Below, in pieces: positions 1 to 7,791 of a stretch of 64,000 bases of DNA. The stretch's first letter is position 1. Each line of letters begins with the position of its first letter. The notes under the pieces were generated by a model. The model saw nothing but the letters and a program-made list of their open reading frames with translations. It made no database searches and had not been told where the DNA came from. The position numbers and the translations under genes were made by a program. The stretch lies in assembly GCA_910579265.1 (NCBI GenBank), contig CAJTTE010000010.1:1-64000 (forward strand), read 5' to 3'. The stretch is from an uncultured Ruminiclostridium sp. Its GTDB lineage: Bacteria > Bacillota > Clostridia > Oscillospirales > Ruminococcaceae.

Positions 1-1051
1 CGGGTACGGTAGCGTCCGGCTCGGTTTCATCGGGTACGGTAACGTCCGGCTCGGTTTCTTCAGGTACTGTAACCTCAGGTTCGGTGGTTTCTTCCGTTGT
101 AACCTCAGGTTCTTCTTCCTTTATAACTAAGCCTGTTACCCATGTACATACCAGTTCGTTGTTCTTGTAAAAATCAATGGACTTAAGCTCGAAAGCGCCC
201 TCTTCGCAGCCTGTAGCCCAGCCGAGACTCCAGTAGCATCCGGCTTCTCCGGTGATGGTTATAGGCATTTCAATACTGAAGGATCCGGCTTTTTCGAGAA
301 CCACATCACAGTCCGTTTTTTCGCTTCCGCCGTAGGATTTTGTCGTATAATCGGTAACGTCCGATTGCGCATAGAACTGTCCGTTGTTCCAACCGTAGTT
401 AAGGTCGAGAGCGACAGCGTTAAATATTACCTTATCTACGCCGCTGAGATCAACGCCGGACATTTCGGGGGAACTGTTGGTTATAAAATCACCCTGCTGC
501 CAGTCGTCCTTTGTCGTACTTCCGAAGGGAGTGTTGTTTGTGGGAATGTCTGCGGTCTTTACGGTTCCGTCGATCCAGGTGCAGACAAATTCACTGCCCT
601 TGTAGAATTTTATTGCGTTTAATTCAAATGCACCCACAGCATTATCTGTGGCCCAGCCTAACTTCCAGTAGCATCCGGCTTCTCCCGTAATGGTTATAGG
701 TATTTCAATGCTGAATGTTCCGGTTTTTTCGAGAACCACATCACAATCCGTTTTTTCGCTTCCGCCGTAGGATTTTGTCGTCCAATCGGTAATGTCCGAT
801 TGTGCATAGAACTGTCCGTTGTTCCAGCCATAGTTGAGATCATTTGCCGTGGCATAGAAAACGACCTTGGTAACTCCGGAGAGATCGACGCCGTTCATTT
901 CGGGGGATTCGTTTGTTACAAAATCACCCTGGTCCCACTCTCCGCTCGCACTGCCGAAGTCGGTAGCATTGATCGTAAGGCCCGTGATTACGACCGATGT
1001 TGCTGTCAGAGCGCATGCAACGATTCCGGCAATGAGTTTTTTCATTTTCAT
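1..1051 (-). CDS. Secreted protein with two tandem modules and acidic Thr/Pro repeat tail (partial)
   Basis: The minus-strand frame starts at ATG 1051, nine bases after GGAGG (1061-1065), and stays open to the left edge, so the C-terminus is missing. Residues 1-29 (MKMKKLIAGIVACALTA...) form a signal peptide. Two modules of about 140 residues follow (roughly 31-167 and 176-312). They share stretches such as NYGWNNGQFYAQSD and SYGGSEKTDCDVVLEK, and their DNA copies lie 435 bp apart and are almost identical, which indicates recent duplication. A linker then repeats a 10-residue unit of the type TVPDETEPDV with a 30-bp DNA period. The aromatic-rich modules in a secreted protein suggest a carbohydrate-binding or adhesive role, but this is inference and I do not recognise the family. 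The neighbour at 1314-2510 is another surface protein in the same direction, separated by a terminator and its own promoter. Confidence 0.85.
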   Translation of the reverse strand, partial: MKMKKLIAGIVACALTATSVVITGLTINATDFGSASGEWDQGDFVTNESPEMNGVDLSGVTKVVFYATANDLNYGWNNGQFYAQSDITDWTTKSYGGSEKTDCDVVLEKTGTFSIEIPITITGEAGCYWKLGWATDNAVGAFELNAIKFYKGSEFVCTWIDGTVKTADIPTNNTPFGSTTKDDWQQGDFITNSSPEMSGVDLSGVDKVIFNAVALDLNYGWNNGQFYAQSDVTDYTTKSYGGSEKTDCDVVLEKAGSFSIEMPITITGEAGCYWSLGWATGCEEGAFELKSIDFYKNNELVCTWVTGLVIKEEEPEVTTEETTEPEVTVPEETEPDVTVPDETEPDATVP

Positions 1052-1170
1052 GAAAATATTCCTCCAATAATTATTATACCCAATATGCCTTTTTAACGAT
1101 GGACAAGGCCGGGGTTTTTAATGCTCCGGTCTTTGAGCGATAATGCCGCATATTAATTAGTACTAACTTA

Positions 1171-1198
1171 ATTATATCAGGATTTTGGAAAAAGTAAA
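1171..1198 (-). promoter_or_regulatory. Sigma-A promoter for the two-module secreted protein
   Basis: On the minus strand there is TTTACT (1193-1198), 16 bases, then TATAAT (1171-1176) preceded by TG (extended -10). The 10-bp palindrome TTAGTACTAA at 1158-1167 lies near the expected transcription start and could be an operator. Confidence 0.65.
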
Positions 1199-1246
1199 TT
1201 GACGGCCTTAACATAATAAATGCTGTTTTATTGGTAAAAACAGACA

Positions 1247-1275
1247 AAAAGCTCTCCCCGGCGGGGAGAGCTTTT
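1247..1275 (-). terminator. Terminator after the 1314-2510 surface protein gene
   Basis: A 13-bp perfect stem (AAAAGCTCTCCCC at 1247-1259 with its complement at 1263-1275) has a 3-base loop. It lies 38 bases past the stop codon of the upstream minus-strand gene. The A/T flanks make it usable in both directions. Confidence 0.85.
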
Positions 1276-1313
1276 GTCGATATAAATCAAATTTAGCTAA
1301 TTTAGCTTATGGC

Positions 1314-2510
1314 TTACTTTCTCTTCTTGGAAAGAACTACGCCCATAGCTGCAACAGCTGCGGGAACGATAGCGAACATAACGCCGGTAGGCTTGTTCTT
1401 GTCGTCGCTGGGCTTGTTGGTATCGCCGGCAGCACCGTCTGTAGTGGTCTCGCCTTCAGCAGGTGTAGTAACGTCAGCCTCTTCGGCAGCCTCAACTGTG
1501 AAGGTTACGGTAAGAGTGGAGAATCCGTCTTCGCCGTTAATAGCGTTGAAGTCAACGGCAGCATTGCCCTTGGTGTTGTCGTCCCATTCGTTGAACAGAG
1601 TGATCTTAGCGTGTCCGCCTACTCCGTCGTCGCTTTCGCCTACAAATACCTTGGAAGCGTCGAATTGGATTTCCTTACCGTCAGCCTTGATGGAAGTAAC
1701 GGTGATCTTGGAGTTTACGGCGCCTTCTGCCTTATCAAATGCAACGTCGGTCTTGATTCCGAGGTAGTTGCCCGCGAGCTTTACCTTCTCGGTGCCGAAA
1801 TCGAATCCGATAGTAACTTCAGCCTTGTTGTCCTCATACTTGCCGTATGCAACGCCGTCAGCAGGCCATTCGCCTATAGTTGCGTTGAAATCCTTATCGA
1901 GCTGAGCGCCCATGTTAGCGGTAAAGTCTGCATCGGCGGGCTTTTCGTCAGCTTCGGTGCTCTCGGTGGGATCTTCTTCTTCGTTGCTGCTATCAACGGG
2001 ATCTTCCTCTTCGTTGCTGCTTTCAGAAGCGTCGGGAGCCTTCAGTTCGTTTCCGTCCTTATCGAGGAGAATGGTTTTCTCTATTTCGATATCATCTCCC
2101 CAGTATTGTTGAAGAGCTATATTTGCATATGTTCCTGTTTCGCCGGAGATGTCTTCTGCGGTAAAGAAAGGAGTATCCTCCATTCTTGTGATGGAATTTG
2201 TCTCCTCGTCAAGGATAATGTCTTTATCAGAGCCTGCATTTCCCCATTCAAGACTTTTCCAGTTTTTTGAAGCGGTAGAGAATATAAACGCTCCGCCCTG
2301 ACCGTTTTCCAAGGAATATCCTTCCTTAAGGAAAATTGTTGCACCGTACACCTCCGAAATGTCTACGCCTTCGGGAAGCAAATCAGCAACATTAACTACA
2401 TAGTTGCCTTTATCGTCAGCTCCGATTATGGCGGCGGATGAACTTACAGCCATAGCCGAAACAGCTAAAGCGGCAGCAGAAACGCATGCCAGAATTTTCT
2501 TCATTTTCAT
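1314..2510 (-). CDS. Surface protein with signal peptide, acidic spacer and C-terminal membrane anchor
   Basis: The start is ATG 2510, eight bases after a CCTCC/GGAGG site (2519-2523); an upstream in-frame ATG has no ribosome site. The 398-residue product has a signal peptide (MKMKKILACVSAAALAVSAM), an extracellular region of two predicted beta-rich parts, and between them (about 170-205) a duplicated acidic spacer SSNEEEDP. The C-terminus has a Thr/Asp linker, KPTG, a hydrophobic helix (FAIVPAAVAAMGVVL) and the basic tail SKKRK. That is the layout of a wall- or membrane-anchored surface protein, and KPTG resembles but does not match a sortase motif. The second half (GFDFGTEKVKLAGNYLGIKTDV) resembles cohesin-like or Ig-like surface modules of Ruminococcus, which is a guess. 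No catalytic signature is visible. Confidence 0.85.
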   Translation of the reverse strand: MKMKKILACVSAAALAVSAMAVSSSAAIIGADDKGNYVVNVADLLPEGVDISEVYGATIFLKEGYSLENGQGGAFIFSTASKNWKSLEWGNAGSDKDIILDEETNSITRMEDTPFFTAEDISGETGTYANIALQQYWGDDIEIEKTILLDKDGNELKAPDASESSNEEEDPVDSSNEEEDPTESTEADEKPADADFTANMGAQLDKDFNATIGEWPADGVAYGKYEDNKAEVTIGFDFGTEKVKLAGNYLGIKTDVAFDKAEGAVNSKITVTSIKADGKEIQFDASKVFVGESDDGVGGHAKITLFNEWDDNTKGNAAVDFNAINGEDGFSTLTVTFTVEAAEEADVTTPAEGETTTDGAAGDTNKPSDDKNKPTGVMFAIVPAAVAAMGVVLSKKRK

Positions 2511-2768
2511 GAATTGTTCCTCCAAATTTAAAATTAAACACAAGGCTTTGACACCTGTATTTTGATTGTCACCGCCCGTACCGTCCGTGAAAACCCCGTT
2601 CGCATTCGTCGGAAAGAATGAAATTACCGGATCTTTATGTAACGCGAAACTGCGGTGCTTACTTAAGAAGTCATCGAACCGCGCAAAAAAGTTTCAGCTT
2701 TTTAAAATCTTTTTATCGGATTTTAGCTAAAACCCTTTTTTGCCTTAGATCGAGGGCTTCTTAGTCAC
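2511..2768 (-). other. Long 5' leader (about 250 nt) of the surface protein gene
   Basis: From the promoter at 2769-2797 the transcript would run about 250 nt before the start codon. I see short inverted repeats but no known riboswitch signature and no long open frame. Confidence 0.5.
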
Positions 2769-2797
2769 AGTATAACATACCTGCTTGTATTTTTCAA
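2769..2797 (-). promoter_or_regulatory. Sigma-A promoter for the 398-residue surface protein
   Basis: Minus strand TTGAAA (2792-2797), 17 bases, TATACT (2769-2774), with TG one base before the -10. It is close to consensus. Confidence 0.75.
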
Positions 2798-3086
2798 TCC
2801 TTTTTAAAAAAAATTTCGGTATCTCTTAAACTTTTCCGGAAAGAAGGATATCCGCCGTCTTGCCGGAGCTTTTCCAAGCTGTTACCGATCATATGATTTT
2901 AGATCGTCGGGGGTCCTTCGAATAAACCTGAATCCCGTCCCTTCGGTAAGCCTTCCCCCATATTCGTTACGCTTTTTTACCGGTATCCGGGTAAAATTTG
3001 TCTCATTTACGGAGGAGTTATGCTTTTACGGCGGAGTTATGCTCGGAAAACCGCATGCGGATTTTGTGTTAATTGTTCTATATATA

Positions 3087-3122
3087 AAAGACGGCCCTGC
3101 ATTAATAGCATAGGCCGTCTTC
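3087..3122 (-). terminator. Terminator after the polysaccharide deacetylase
   Basis: The stem AAGACGGCC (3088-3096) pairs with GGCCGTCTT (3113-3121). On the minus strand it is followed by TTTATATA. It lies about 60 bases past the stop codon. The stretch 2798-3086 beyond it shows nothing I can identify. Confidence 0.75.
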
Positions 3123-3182
3123 CGGAAATTACCGCTTCAAGTCGATCGAACCTATCGTATAATTCCCTGACGTACCGGGTTT

Positions 3183-4565
3183 TTATTTGATAAGCCCTTC
3201 TATTCCCGCTACTGTTTCTGCGGCGGAGGTCTCTGCCGGGGTCGTTGCCGCGGGAGTTGTCGCCGCCGGTGTCGTCTGCACAGGCGTGGTTATTTCGGGT
3301 GTGGTCGTGACCGGAGGAAGGGTAACGGGAGCCGCTATACCGCCCTTTATATCCTCGGGAGACAGATTGCCCGGAGCTGATGTAAAGGCGCCGATTATCG
3401 ATTCGTTATCTGATATGTCAGTACCCGGTGTCTGAGTATCTGAGGGATTTCCCGTTGTTCCTGCGTTATCCGGATCGTTTACCTCCGGCACGGTGACGGG
3501 AGCTCCTGTATTATCGGCTCCTCCGGTGGCTGCGGGATTTCCCGCATTCTCTCCCGCGCCTTCGTTTTCCGCAACTCTTATAAGATTCTGTATTGCTTCC
3601 TTAAGCTCCTCGAAGGATGCCTCCTGTATAGCCGCAAGGTGAACGCTGTCCAGAAGGGGAGCTGTTTTTTCCAGAAGCTGCGGAGTTGCTCCTCCCGTAA
3701 GATCGTATATTTCCTGTAAGGTAAGGTTCTTTCGGAATATTTCCATAGCCTCGTCTATCAGGTAGTTGTCGGAATATTTTGCTGCGGGAAGAAGGGCTGA
3801 AGCGTCGTATATCTGAATGCCGTTGCTGTCTATATGATAGCTGTCATAATACACAAGCTCGGATACTCCCGAGAATGAAAAGCCCTTTTGCTTCAGCTTG
3901 GTGATTATTTCAGGCAAAGCGTGAGATGTGTTTTCAAGGTCGTTATGGAACAGAAGTATTGAGCCTGATACCGTCCCCTTCATGATACGGTCGGTAATGG
4001 TGTCGGGATCCGGCTCCTGCCAGTCTATGCTGTCTACTGACCATTGGATCATTTTATATCCCATACCCTCGATTGTTGTTACCACATTGTCGTCATACTC
4101 TCCGTAGGGTGCGCGATAAAGCTTCGGTTCTTCTCCCGTTATCATTTTTATTTTTTCGGAGCATTTTTTTGTATCCTCGATCAGATCGTTTATGTTTATT
4201 CCTTCTACGTGAGGATGCTTATCCGAATGATTGCCTATTTCATGACCTGCGTCATACATTTTCTTTACGTCCTTCGGATATTTGTCGCAGAATTCACCGG
4301 TGACAAAGAATGTTGCCTTTATATCGGCTTCCTTAAGAAGACTCAGAAGAAGGTCGGTATTGGAGTTGCCCCAGGCGCAGTCGAAGGTTACGGCTACTTT
4401 ATTATCCGCCCTCGATACTCCGTATATAGGCAGCTTGCGTTCCTCGGCGGCTACCTTGAAGGAGGACATTACCGCCATTATGATTATTCCCGCTCCCACC
4501 AAGACGGCAAGCACGATTATTGCCGTGCGCAGCAGCTTTTTTCTTGTAAAGGTTTGAGTAAACAT
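3183..4565 (-). CDS. Membrane-anchored polysaccharide deacetylase (NodB/PdaB-like)
   Basis: This 460-residue protein has an N-terminal membrane anchor (about 11-34) and an extracellular NodB homology domain (about 53-245). The metal triad is visible as TFDCAWGN (D62) and HSDKH (H112, H116), with RAPYGEYD, the WQEPDPDT region and LLFHN further on. TFDCAWGN in place of the usual TFDDGP is typical of the PdaB/YlxY subgroup linked to peptidoglycan or spore cortex. It should remove acetyl groups from N-acetylated glycans outside the cell. The last 130 residues are a Thr/Pro/Ala low-complexity tail (PEITTPVQTTPAATTPAATT). The gene is preceded by a structured leader RNA candidate (4634-4817). The ribosome site AAAGG is 10-12 bases before ATG 4565. 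Confidence 0.9.
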   Translation of the reverse strand: MFTQTFTRKKLLRTAIIVLAVLVGAGIIIMAVMSSFKVAAEERKLPIYGVSRADNKVAVTFDCAWGNSNTDLLLSLLKEADIKATFFVTGEFCDKYPKDVKKMYDAGHEIGNHSDKHPHVEGININDLIEDTKKCSEKIKMITGEEPKLYRAPYGEYDDNVVTTIEGMGYKMIQWSVDSIDWQEPDPDTITDRIMKGTVSGSILLFHNDLENTSHALPEIITKLKQKGFSFSGVSELVYYDSYHIDSNGIQIYDASALLPAAKYSDNYLIDEAMEIFRKNLTLQEIYDLTGGATPQLLEKTAPLLDSVHLAAIQEASFEELKEAIQNLIRVAENEGAGENAGNPAATGGADNTGAPVTVPEVNDPDNAGTTGNPSDTQTPGTDISDNESIIGAFTSAPGNLSPEDIKGGIAAPVTLPPVTTTPEITTPVQTTPAATTPAATTPAETSAAETVAGIEGLIK

Positions 4566-4633
4566 CGGTATATTTCCTTTCGTACAGGTTGTTTTTGTAG
4601 AATTTTATGCGGACTTGCCGATAAATAGAACCC

Positions 4634-4817
4634 TGTGCGCCGGGAAGAGAGATATATTGCTCCCCCAAGCAACTCTTGAAGGTTTTCTGCTTGCCCGGCT
4701 GCCTAAATACTTCGTCGGAAGCCCTTGAGATATGCGCATATTCCCGCGGTTTTCTTCCTTGTCTTTAGACAGCCCTTCGGCGCACAAATTCTTCAGGAGT
4801 TACTTGGTGGAGCAATA
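4634..4817 (-). ncRNA. Pseudoknotted structured leader RNA candidate upstream of the deacetylase gene
   Basis: On the minus strand three long pairings are visible. Segment A (4817-4797) pairs with A' (4675-4655) over 21 positions with one G-U and one mismatch. B (4786-4778, TGTGCGCCG) pairs with B' (4642-4634, CGGCGCACA) perfectly. C (4774-4764) pairs with C' (4707-4697) over 11 positions with one G-U. The order A, B, C, C', A', B' makes A/A' and B/B' a pseudoknot. The hairpin CAAGCA/TGCTTG (about 4692-4665) would compete with A/A'. The two wobble pairs fit only minus-strand transcription, toward the deacetylase start 69 bases on. No open frame explains the pairing. It does not match TPP, FMN, cobalamin, lysine, glycine or GEMM motifs that I know. 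A raiA-type or new riboswitch-like RNA is possible. Confidence 0.6.
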
Positions 4818-4848
4818 ATATAAAAACGAAAGGATCAGGATAAAATCA

Positions 4849-4881
4849 AAGCCGACTCCGCTTGAAAAACGAAGTCAGCTT
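4849..4881 (-). terminator. Terminator after ispD
   Basis: Minus-strand stem AAGCTGACTTCG (4881-4870) pairs with CGGAGTCGGCTT (4860-4849) using two G-U pairs, and TTTGATTTTAT follows. The G-U pairs fix the direction as minus. Confidence 0.7.
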
Positions 4882-4970
4882 ACTGCTTTAAAGTTGATAT
4901 TTCCTGTCATAAACGGTTTTTCGCCGTTACCGTAATTTGGAGAAGCTGATTAAACCCGAATCGATTCCGA

Positions 4971-5675
4971 TCAGTTTTCTGCATTTAAAGGCGGCGCTTG
5001 AAGCTTTTCCGCAAACCTCTCCGCTTTTTCCAGATCCTCCTTTACCGTGATTTTAAAGCAAGCCTCGTTTCCTTCCACGATCTTTACCCTTTTTCCCGCC
5101 CTGAAAAACATACCGCAGGCGTCGGTAGCCCTTTCCCGTTCGTTATCGGAAAGGCTGTCCCAGACTTCCTTGAACGATCCGAGCCTGAAGCATTGGGGAG
5201 TCTGTGCAAGAAACATTTCGGTTCTGTCCGGTGCGCCGGATACGAAGCCGTTTTTACATTGGAGAACCGTATCCGTCGCTTTTAACGCCGTTCCGCTTGC
5301 CCCGTATTTTTCCGCCGCACGGACGCAGGCCTTTATCGTTTCGGTTGAAACGAAGGGGCGGGCGGCGTCATGGGTTATAAGTATATCGTCCTTATTGCCG
5401 GAGGACAAGGCTTTTTCCGCCAGAAGAGCCACTGTCTGTGCGCGGTTTTTTCCTCCGTTGATAACAACTATCCTGTCGTCCTTAAAAAGATTTTTGCAAT
5501 ACCCGTAATAATCCGGGGACACCGCTATAAAAATTTTTTCAATATCCTTCCATTTCAGAAGAGCTTCTGCGGAGTATGAGATAACGGGCTTTCCCCTAAG
5601 CATAAGAAACTGTTTTGGCATGTCTTCGCCCAAACGGCTTCCCGTGCCTGCCGCGCATATTCCCGCAAAGATCAT
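4971..5675 (-). CDS. ispD: 2-C-methyl-D-erythritol 4-phosphate cytidylyltransferase
   Basis: IspD catalyses the CTP-dependent third step of the MEP isoprenoid pathway, forming CDP-methylerythritol in the cytoplasm. The 234-residue product starts MIFAGICAAGTGSRLG with the nucleotide-binding G-x-G-x-R-x-G loop, then MPKQFL, ITHDAARPFV and the late TDACGMF segment. Length and motifs fit the family. The start at 5675 has AGGAG eight bases upstream. The frame stays open a further 137 codons upstream only because it reads through repeat elements A, B and C, which are not part of the protein. Element A1 ends 45 bases upstream, so the promoter lies in or beyond repeat DNA. The MEP-pathway gene ispH is at 24.3 kb. 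Confidence 0.93.
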   Translation of the reverse strand: MIFAGICAAGTGSRLGEDMPKQFLMLRGKPVISYSAEALLKWKDIEKIFIAVSPDYYGYCKNLFKDDRIVVINGGKNRAQTVALLAEKALSSGNKDDILITHDAARPFVSTETIKACVRAAEKYGASGTALKATDTVLQCKNGFVSGAPDRTEMFLAQTPQCFRLGSFKEVWDSLSDNERERATDACGMFFRAGKRVKIVEGNEACFKITVKEDLEKAERFAEKLQAPPLNAEN

Positions 5676-5710
5676 TTTATCAGCTCCTTCCGGCGAAAAG
5701 TATTTATACC

Positions 5711-5970
5711 GATCCCTTTTTAAGGCAACACCGCACAATGATTGGGTGTGAATTGCGCAGTCAGATATTTCGTCAGCTTGCATAAATTCGACGTAGGAAT
5801 ACTGACGTATTTCAAGGAGAATTTGTGTAAGCTGACGGAAAATATGCAGGCAACACCGCACGCAAAGCCGTCGGGCGGTCATTGTGCGGTATTGCCTTAA
5901 ACTGACGTAATACCCGCAGTTTAAAAAGGGATTGCACCCCAAGCATTGATCAAATAGTTTAAAAGGGATC
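5711..5970. repeat. Family C element (C1), interrupted by element A1
   Basis: The ends GATCCCTTTTAAACT (left, split by A1) and AGTTTAAAAGGGATC (right) are inverted repeats. Removing the 180 bases of A1 leaves about 80 bp that align with the uninterrupted copy C2 at 46958-47043, including AATACCCGCAG. Confidence 0.7.
5720..5900. repeat. Family A foldback element, copy A1 (TTAA-flanked MITE)
   Basis: TTAA flanks both ends. The terminal inverted repeats are GGCAACACCGCACAATGA (left) and the complement of GGCAATACCGCACAATGA (right), with an inner inverted repeat CGTCAGCTTGCATAAATT versus AATTTGTGTAAGCTGACG. It is the same orientation as A2, A4 and A5. It carries no transposase gene. Confidence 0.9.
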
Positions 5971-6131
5971 AGGGCTTGTTTGAAAAATCGGAAACATCGT
6001 CTTTTCGCCCCCAAACGGTCATCTTCTGTGTCAAAAAGCCTCGTCAAACGACGGTTTGACTGCGCTTTTTCCTTAAAGCTGACCATTTGGAGTCAAAAAT
6101 CCGTGATTTCATCTGTTTTCAAACAAGCTCT
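5971..6131. repeat. Family B foldback element, copy B1
   Basis: The ends GGGCTTGTTTGAAAA and TTTTCAAACAAGCTC are inverted repeats. The roughly 160-bp body matches B2 at 36411-36568 at about nine bases in ten. It directly abuts the right end of C1. Confidence 0.85.
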
Positions 6132-6196
6132 AATATAATATAGCTGTTGACGAGGGAATAAAAATTTTTATATGCCTTTTTTGCACTTTATTCTTC

Positions 6197-6243
6197 AAAA
6201 AGCCGTCCGCATATTTTTCGGATTGTGCGGACGGCTTTTTTTG
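6197..6243. terminator. Terminator after the GH3 lipoprotein gene
   Basis: AAAAAGCCGTCCGCA (6197-6211) pairs with TGCGGACGGCTTTTT. It has T-runs in both directions and lies just past the minus-strand stop at 6246. Confidence 0.85.
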
Positions 6244-6245
6244 AT

Positions 6246-7550
6246 TCATGTTTTTATGATTCCGTATGAAAGCTTGGCCTTTAATATACGGTAAACACTT
6301 TCGTCAAGGCGTTTTACGCTTATCTCTCCTTTTAGCGCGGCTTTGTAAAGAGAGGATTGGCACGCTTCGCCGTCGCTTGTGCAGAGGAGGTCGTTTCCCG
6401 CAAGAAAAGCGTCCGCATACGGATCCTTGCTGTATGTCAGTATCGCCTGCATGCCAAGATCGTCCGTAACGATTATTCCGTTAAAGCCAAGCTGCCGCAA
6501 GGCCTTATGCACCTCCGGAGCAAGGCTGGCAGGCACGTTTTTGTTATATGCGGCAACGATATTGTGGTTTACCATTATCATAGGCACACCCGCCTGTATT
6601 CCCGCTTTAAACGGGATAAAGTCCTTGCTTTCGAATTCGGCTGCCGAACGGTTGTCAAAAGCGATACCCGTATGTGTGTCCACATTCGGTCCATAGCCCG
6701 GGAAATGCTTGAGACAGCTCATTATCTTCTGTCCGTTAAGCACCCTTACAAGCTCCCCTATTACTTCTCCGGTTTCACCGTATCCCAGACCGCAGGTCCG
6801 GTCATATATATAGTCGTTTTCACTTTCGGCCACGTCCGCCACGGGAGCAAGGTTAAGGTTGACTCCGGCTTTTTTCAGTATTTCCGCCATCCTTTTTCCG
6901 AAAGCCTCGATATCGGAGGCGCCTTGGCTTAAAGAAGGAAGCGGCTGCAGGGAAAATTGAGGGAATCTGCTTATTCGAACCACGCTGCCGCCCTCTTCAT
7001 CGGCTGCGATAAACGGCGGCACGGCAGTGGCCGAAGCGATCCGTTCAAGTTTTTCCTTTATGGTTTTTTCCGTTTCGTTCTGAAAGTCCTTCGCATAAAG
7101 CGTATATCCGCCGAAATGATATTTTGCCGCCAGCTGCGCCGCATTGTCGGAATACCGTACAAGTATTACCTGCCCGATTTTTTCCTCCAGGCTCATTTCG
7201 GATATGATGGCTTGGATGGGGTCCTTTACGTTTTCCGTTCCGGCTTCGGTGACTGGCTCCTGATGGATACCCTGTTCCGTTTTAGGCTCCGGTTCGGTAA
7301 TGCCGGTCGGCGGGACGGCGGGTTGTGTTTCCTTATCATCGGCTGTCCCGGTCGTTATGCCGTTCGGAGAAGCGGTGCCGGTTTTCGGAAAATCGGCTTC
7401 GTTACTTGATGTTGCCGGAGCGCCGGTAACGAAGCTTTCCGTGCTGACACCGCTTATTTCCGGTTCGTCTTCATAAACGCTGCATCCCGTCAGGATCAAA
7501 GCCATAGCTGCAAGAAAAGAAAACACCCTGAATTTTATTTGTTTTTTCAT
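6246..7550 (-). CDS. GH3 beta-N-acetylhexosaminidase, lipoprotein (NagZ-like)
   Basis: This 434-residue protein has a lipoprotein signal ending LILTGC (Cys 23) and a Thr/Pro/Glu-rich linker (about 30-110). The glycoside hydrolase family 3 barrel (about 115-432) shows EEKIGQVILVRY, DEEGGSV, KHFPGYGPNVDTHTG (catalytic loop) and VTDDLGMQAI, whose Asp is the expected nucleophile. It should act outside the membrane, cutting terminal beta-GlcNAc from muropeptides or glycans. The usual FPGHGDT has become FPGYGPN, although the later DTH is kept, so substrate preference may differ from classical NagZ. The ribosome site is weak. It lies near a deacetylase and an acetylesterase, both glycan-modifying, but each gene has its own terminator or gap. 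Confidence 0.9.
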   Translation of the reverse strand: MKKQIKFRVFSFLAAMALILTGCSVYEDEPEISGVSTESFVTGAPATSSNEADFPKTGTASPNGITTGTADDKETQPAVPPTGITEPEPKTEQGIHQEPVTEAGTENVKDPIQAIISEMSLEEKIGQVILVRYSDNAAQLAAKYHFGGYTLYAKDFQNETEKTIKEKLERIASATAVPPFIAADEEGGSVVRISRFPQFSLQPLPSLSQGASDIEAFGKRMAEILKKAGVNLNLAPVADVAESENDYIYDRTCGLGYGETGEVIGELVRVLNGQKIMSCLKHFPGYGPNVDTHTGIAFDNRSAAEFESKDFIPFKAGIQAGVPMIMVNHNIVAAYNKNVPASLAPEVHKALRQLGFNGIIVTDDLGMQAILTYSKDPYADAFLAGNDLLCTSDGEACQSSLYKAALKGEISVKRLDESVYRILKAKLSYGIIKT

Positions 7551-7791
7551 AATATATATTCTTTTTTGTTTTTTCGGTTTTATCCGAATTTTTAAAGGTT
7601 ATGAGAAAAATCGATCCGTAAGCCGTATAAAAGCTTTCGGCATTAAGCCCGGAACCGTGTGACCGCTGTTTTTCGGACAAGCGGTGGTTATACCGAGGGC
7701 AGTATGAAAAGCCGCAAATTGCACGGCATCTAAAGGTTGCGGTCGTTTTTATTATAATCGCTTTGGAAGGACGGCGCTGCCTGCCGCTTTT

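Noticed and set aside
4634..4817. 6S RNA or T-box as identity of the structured leader.
   Set aside because: 6S RNA has no interleaved long helices, and the T-box sequence AGGGTGGNACCGCG is absent although ACCGCG occurs by itself.
5720..5900. ACGCAAAGCC inside family A elements resembles part of the GEMM (c-di-GMP) riboswitch.
   Set aside because: The second conserved segment GGCAAACC is missing, and the match recurs in every transposable copy regardless of the downstream gene.
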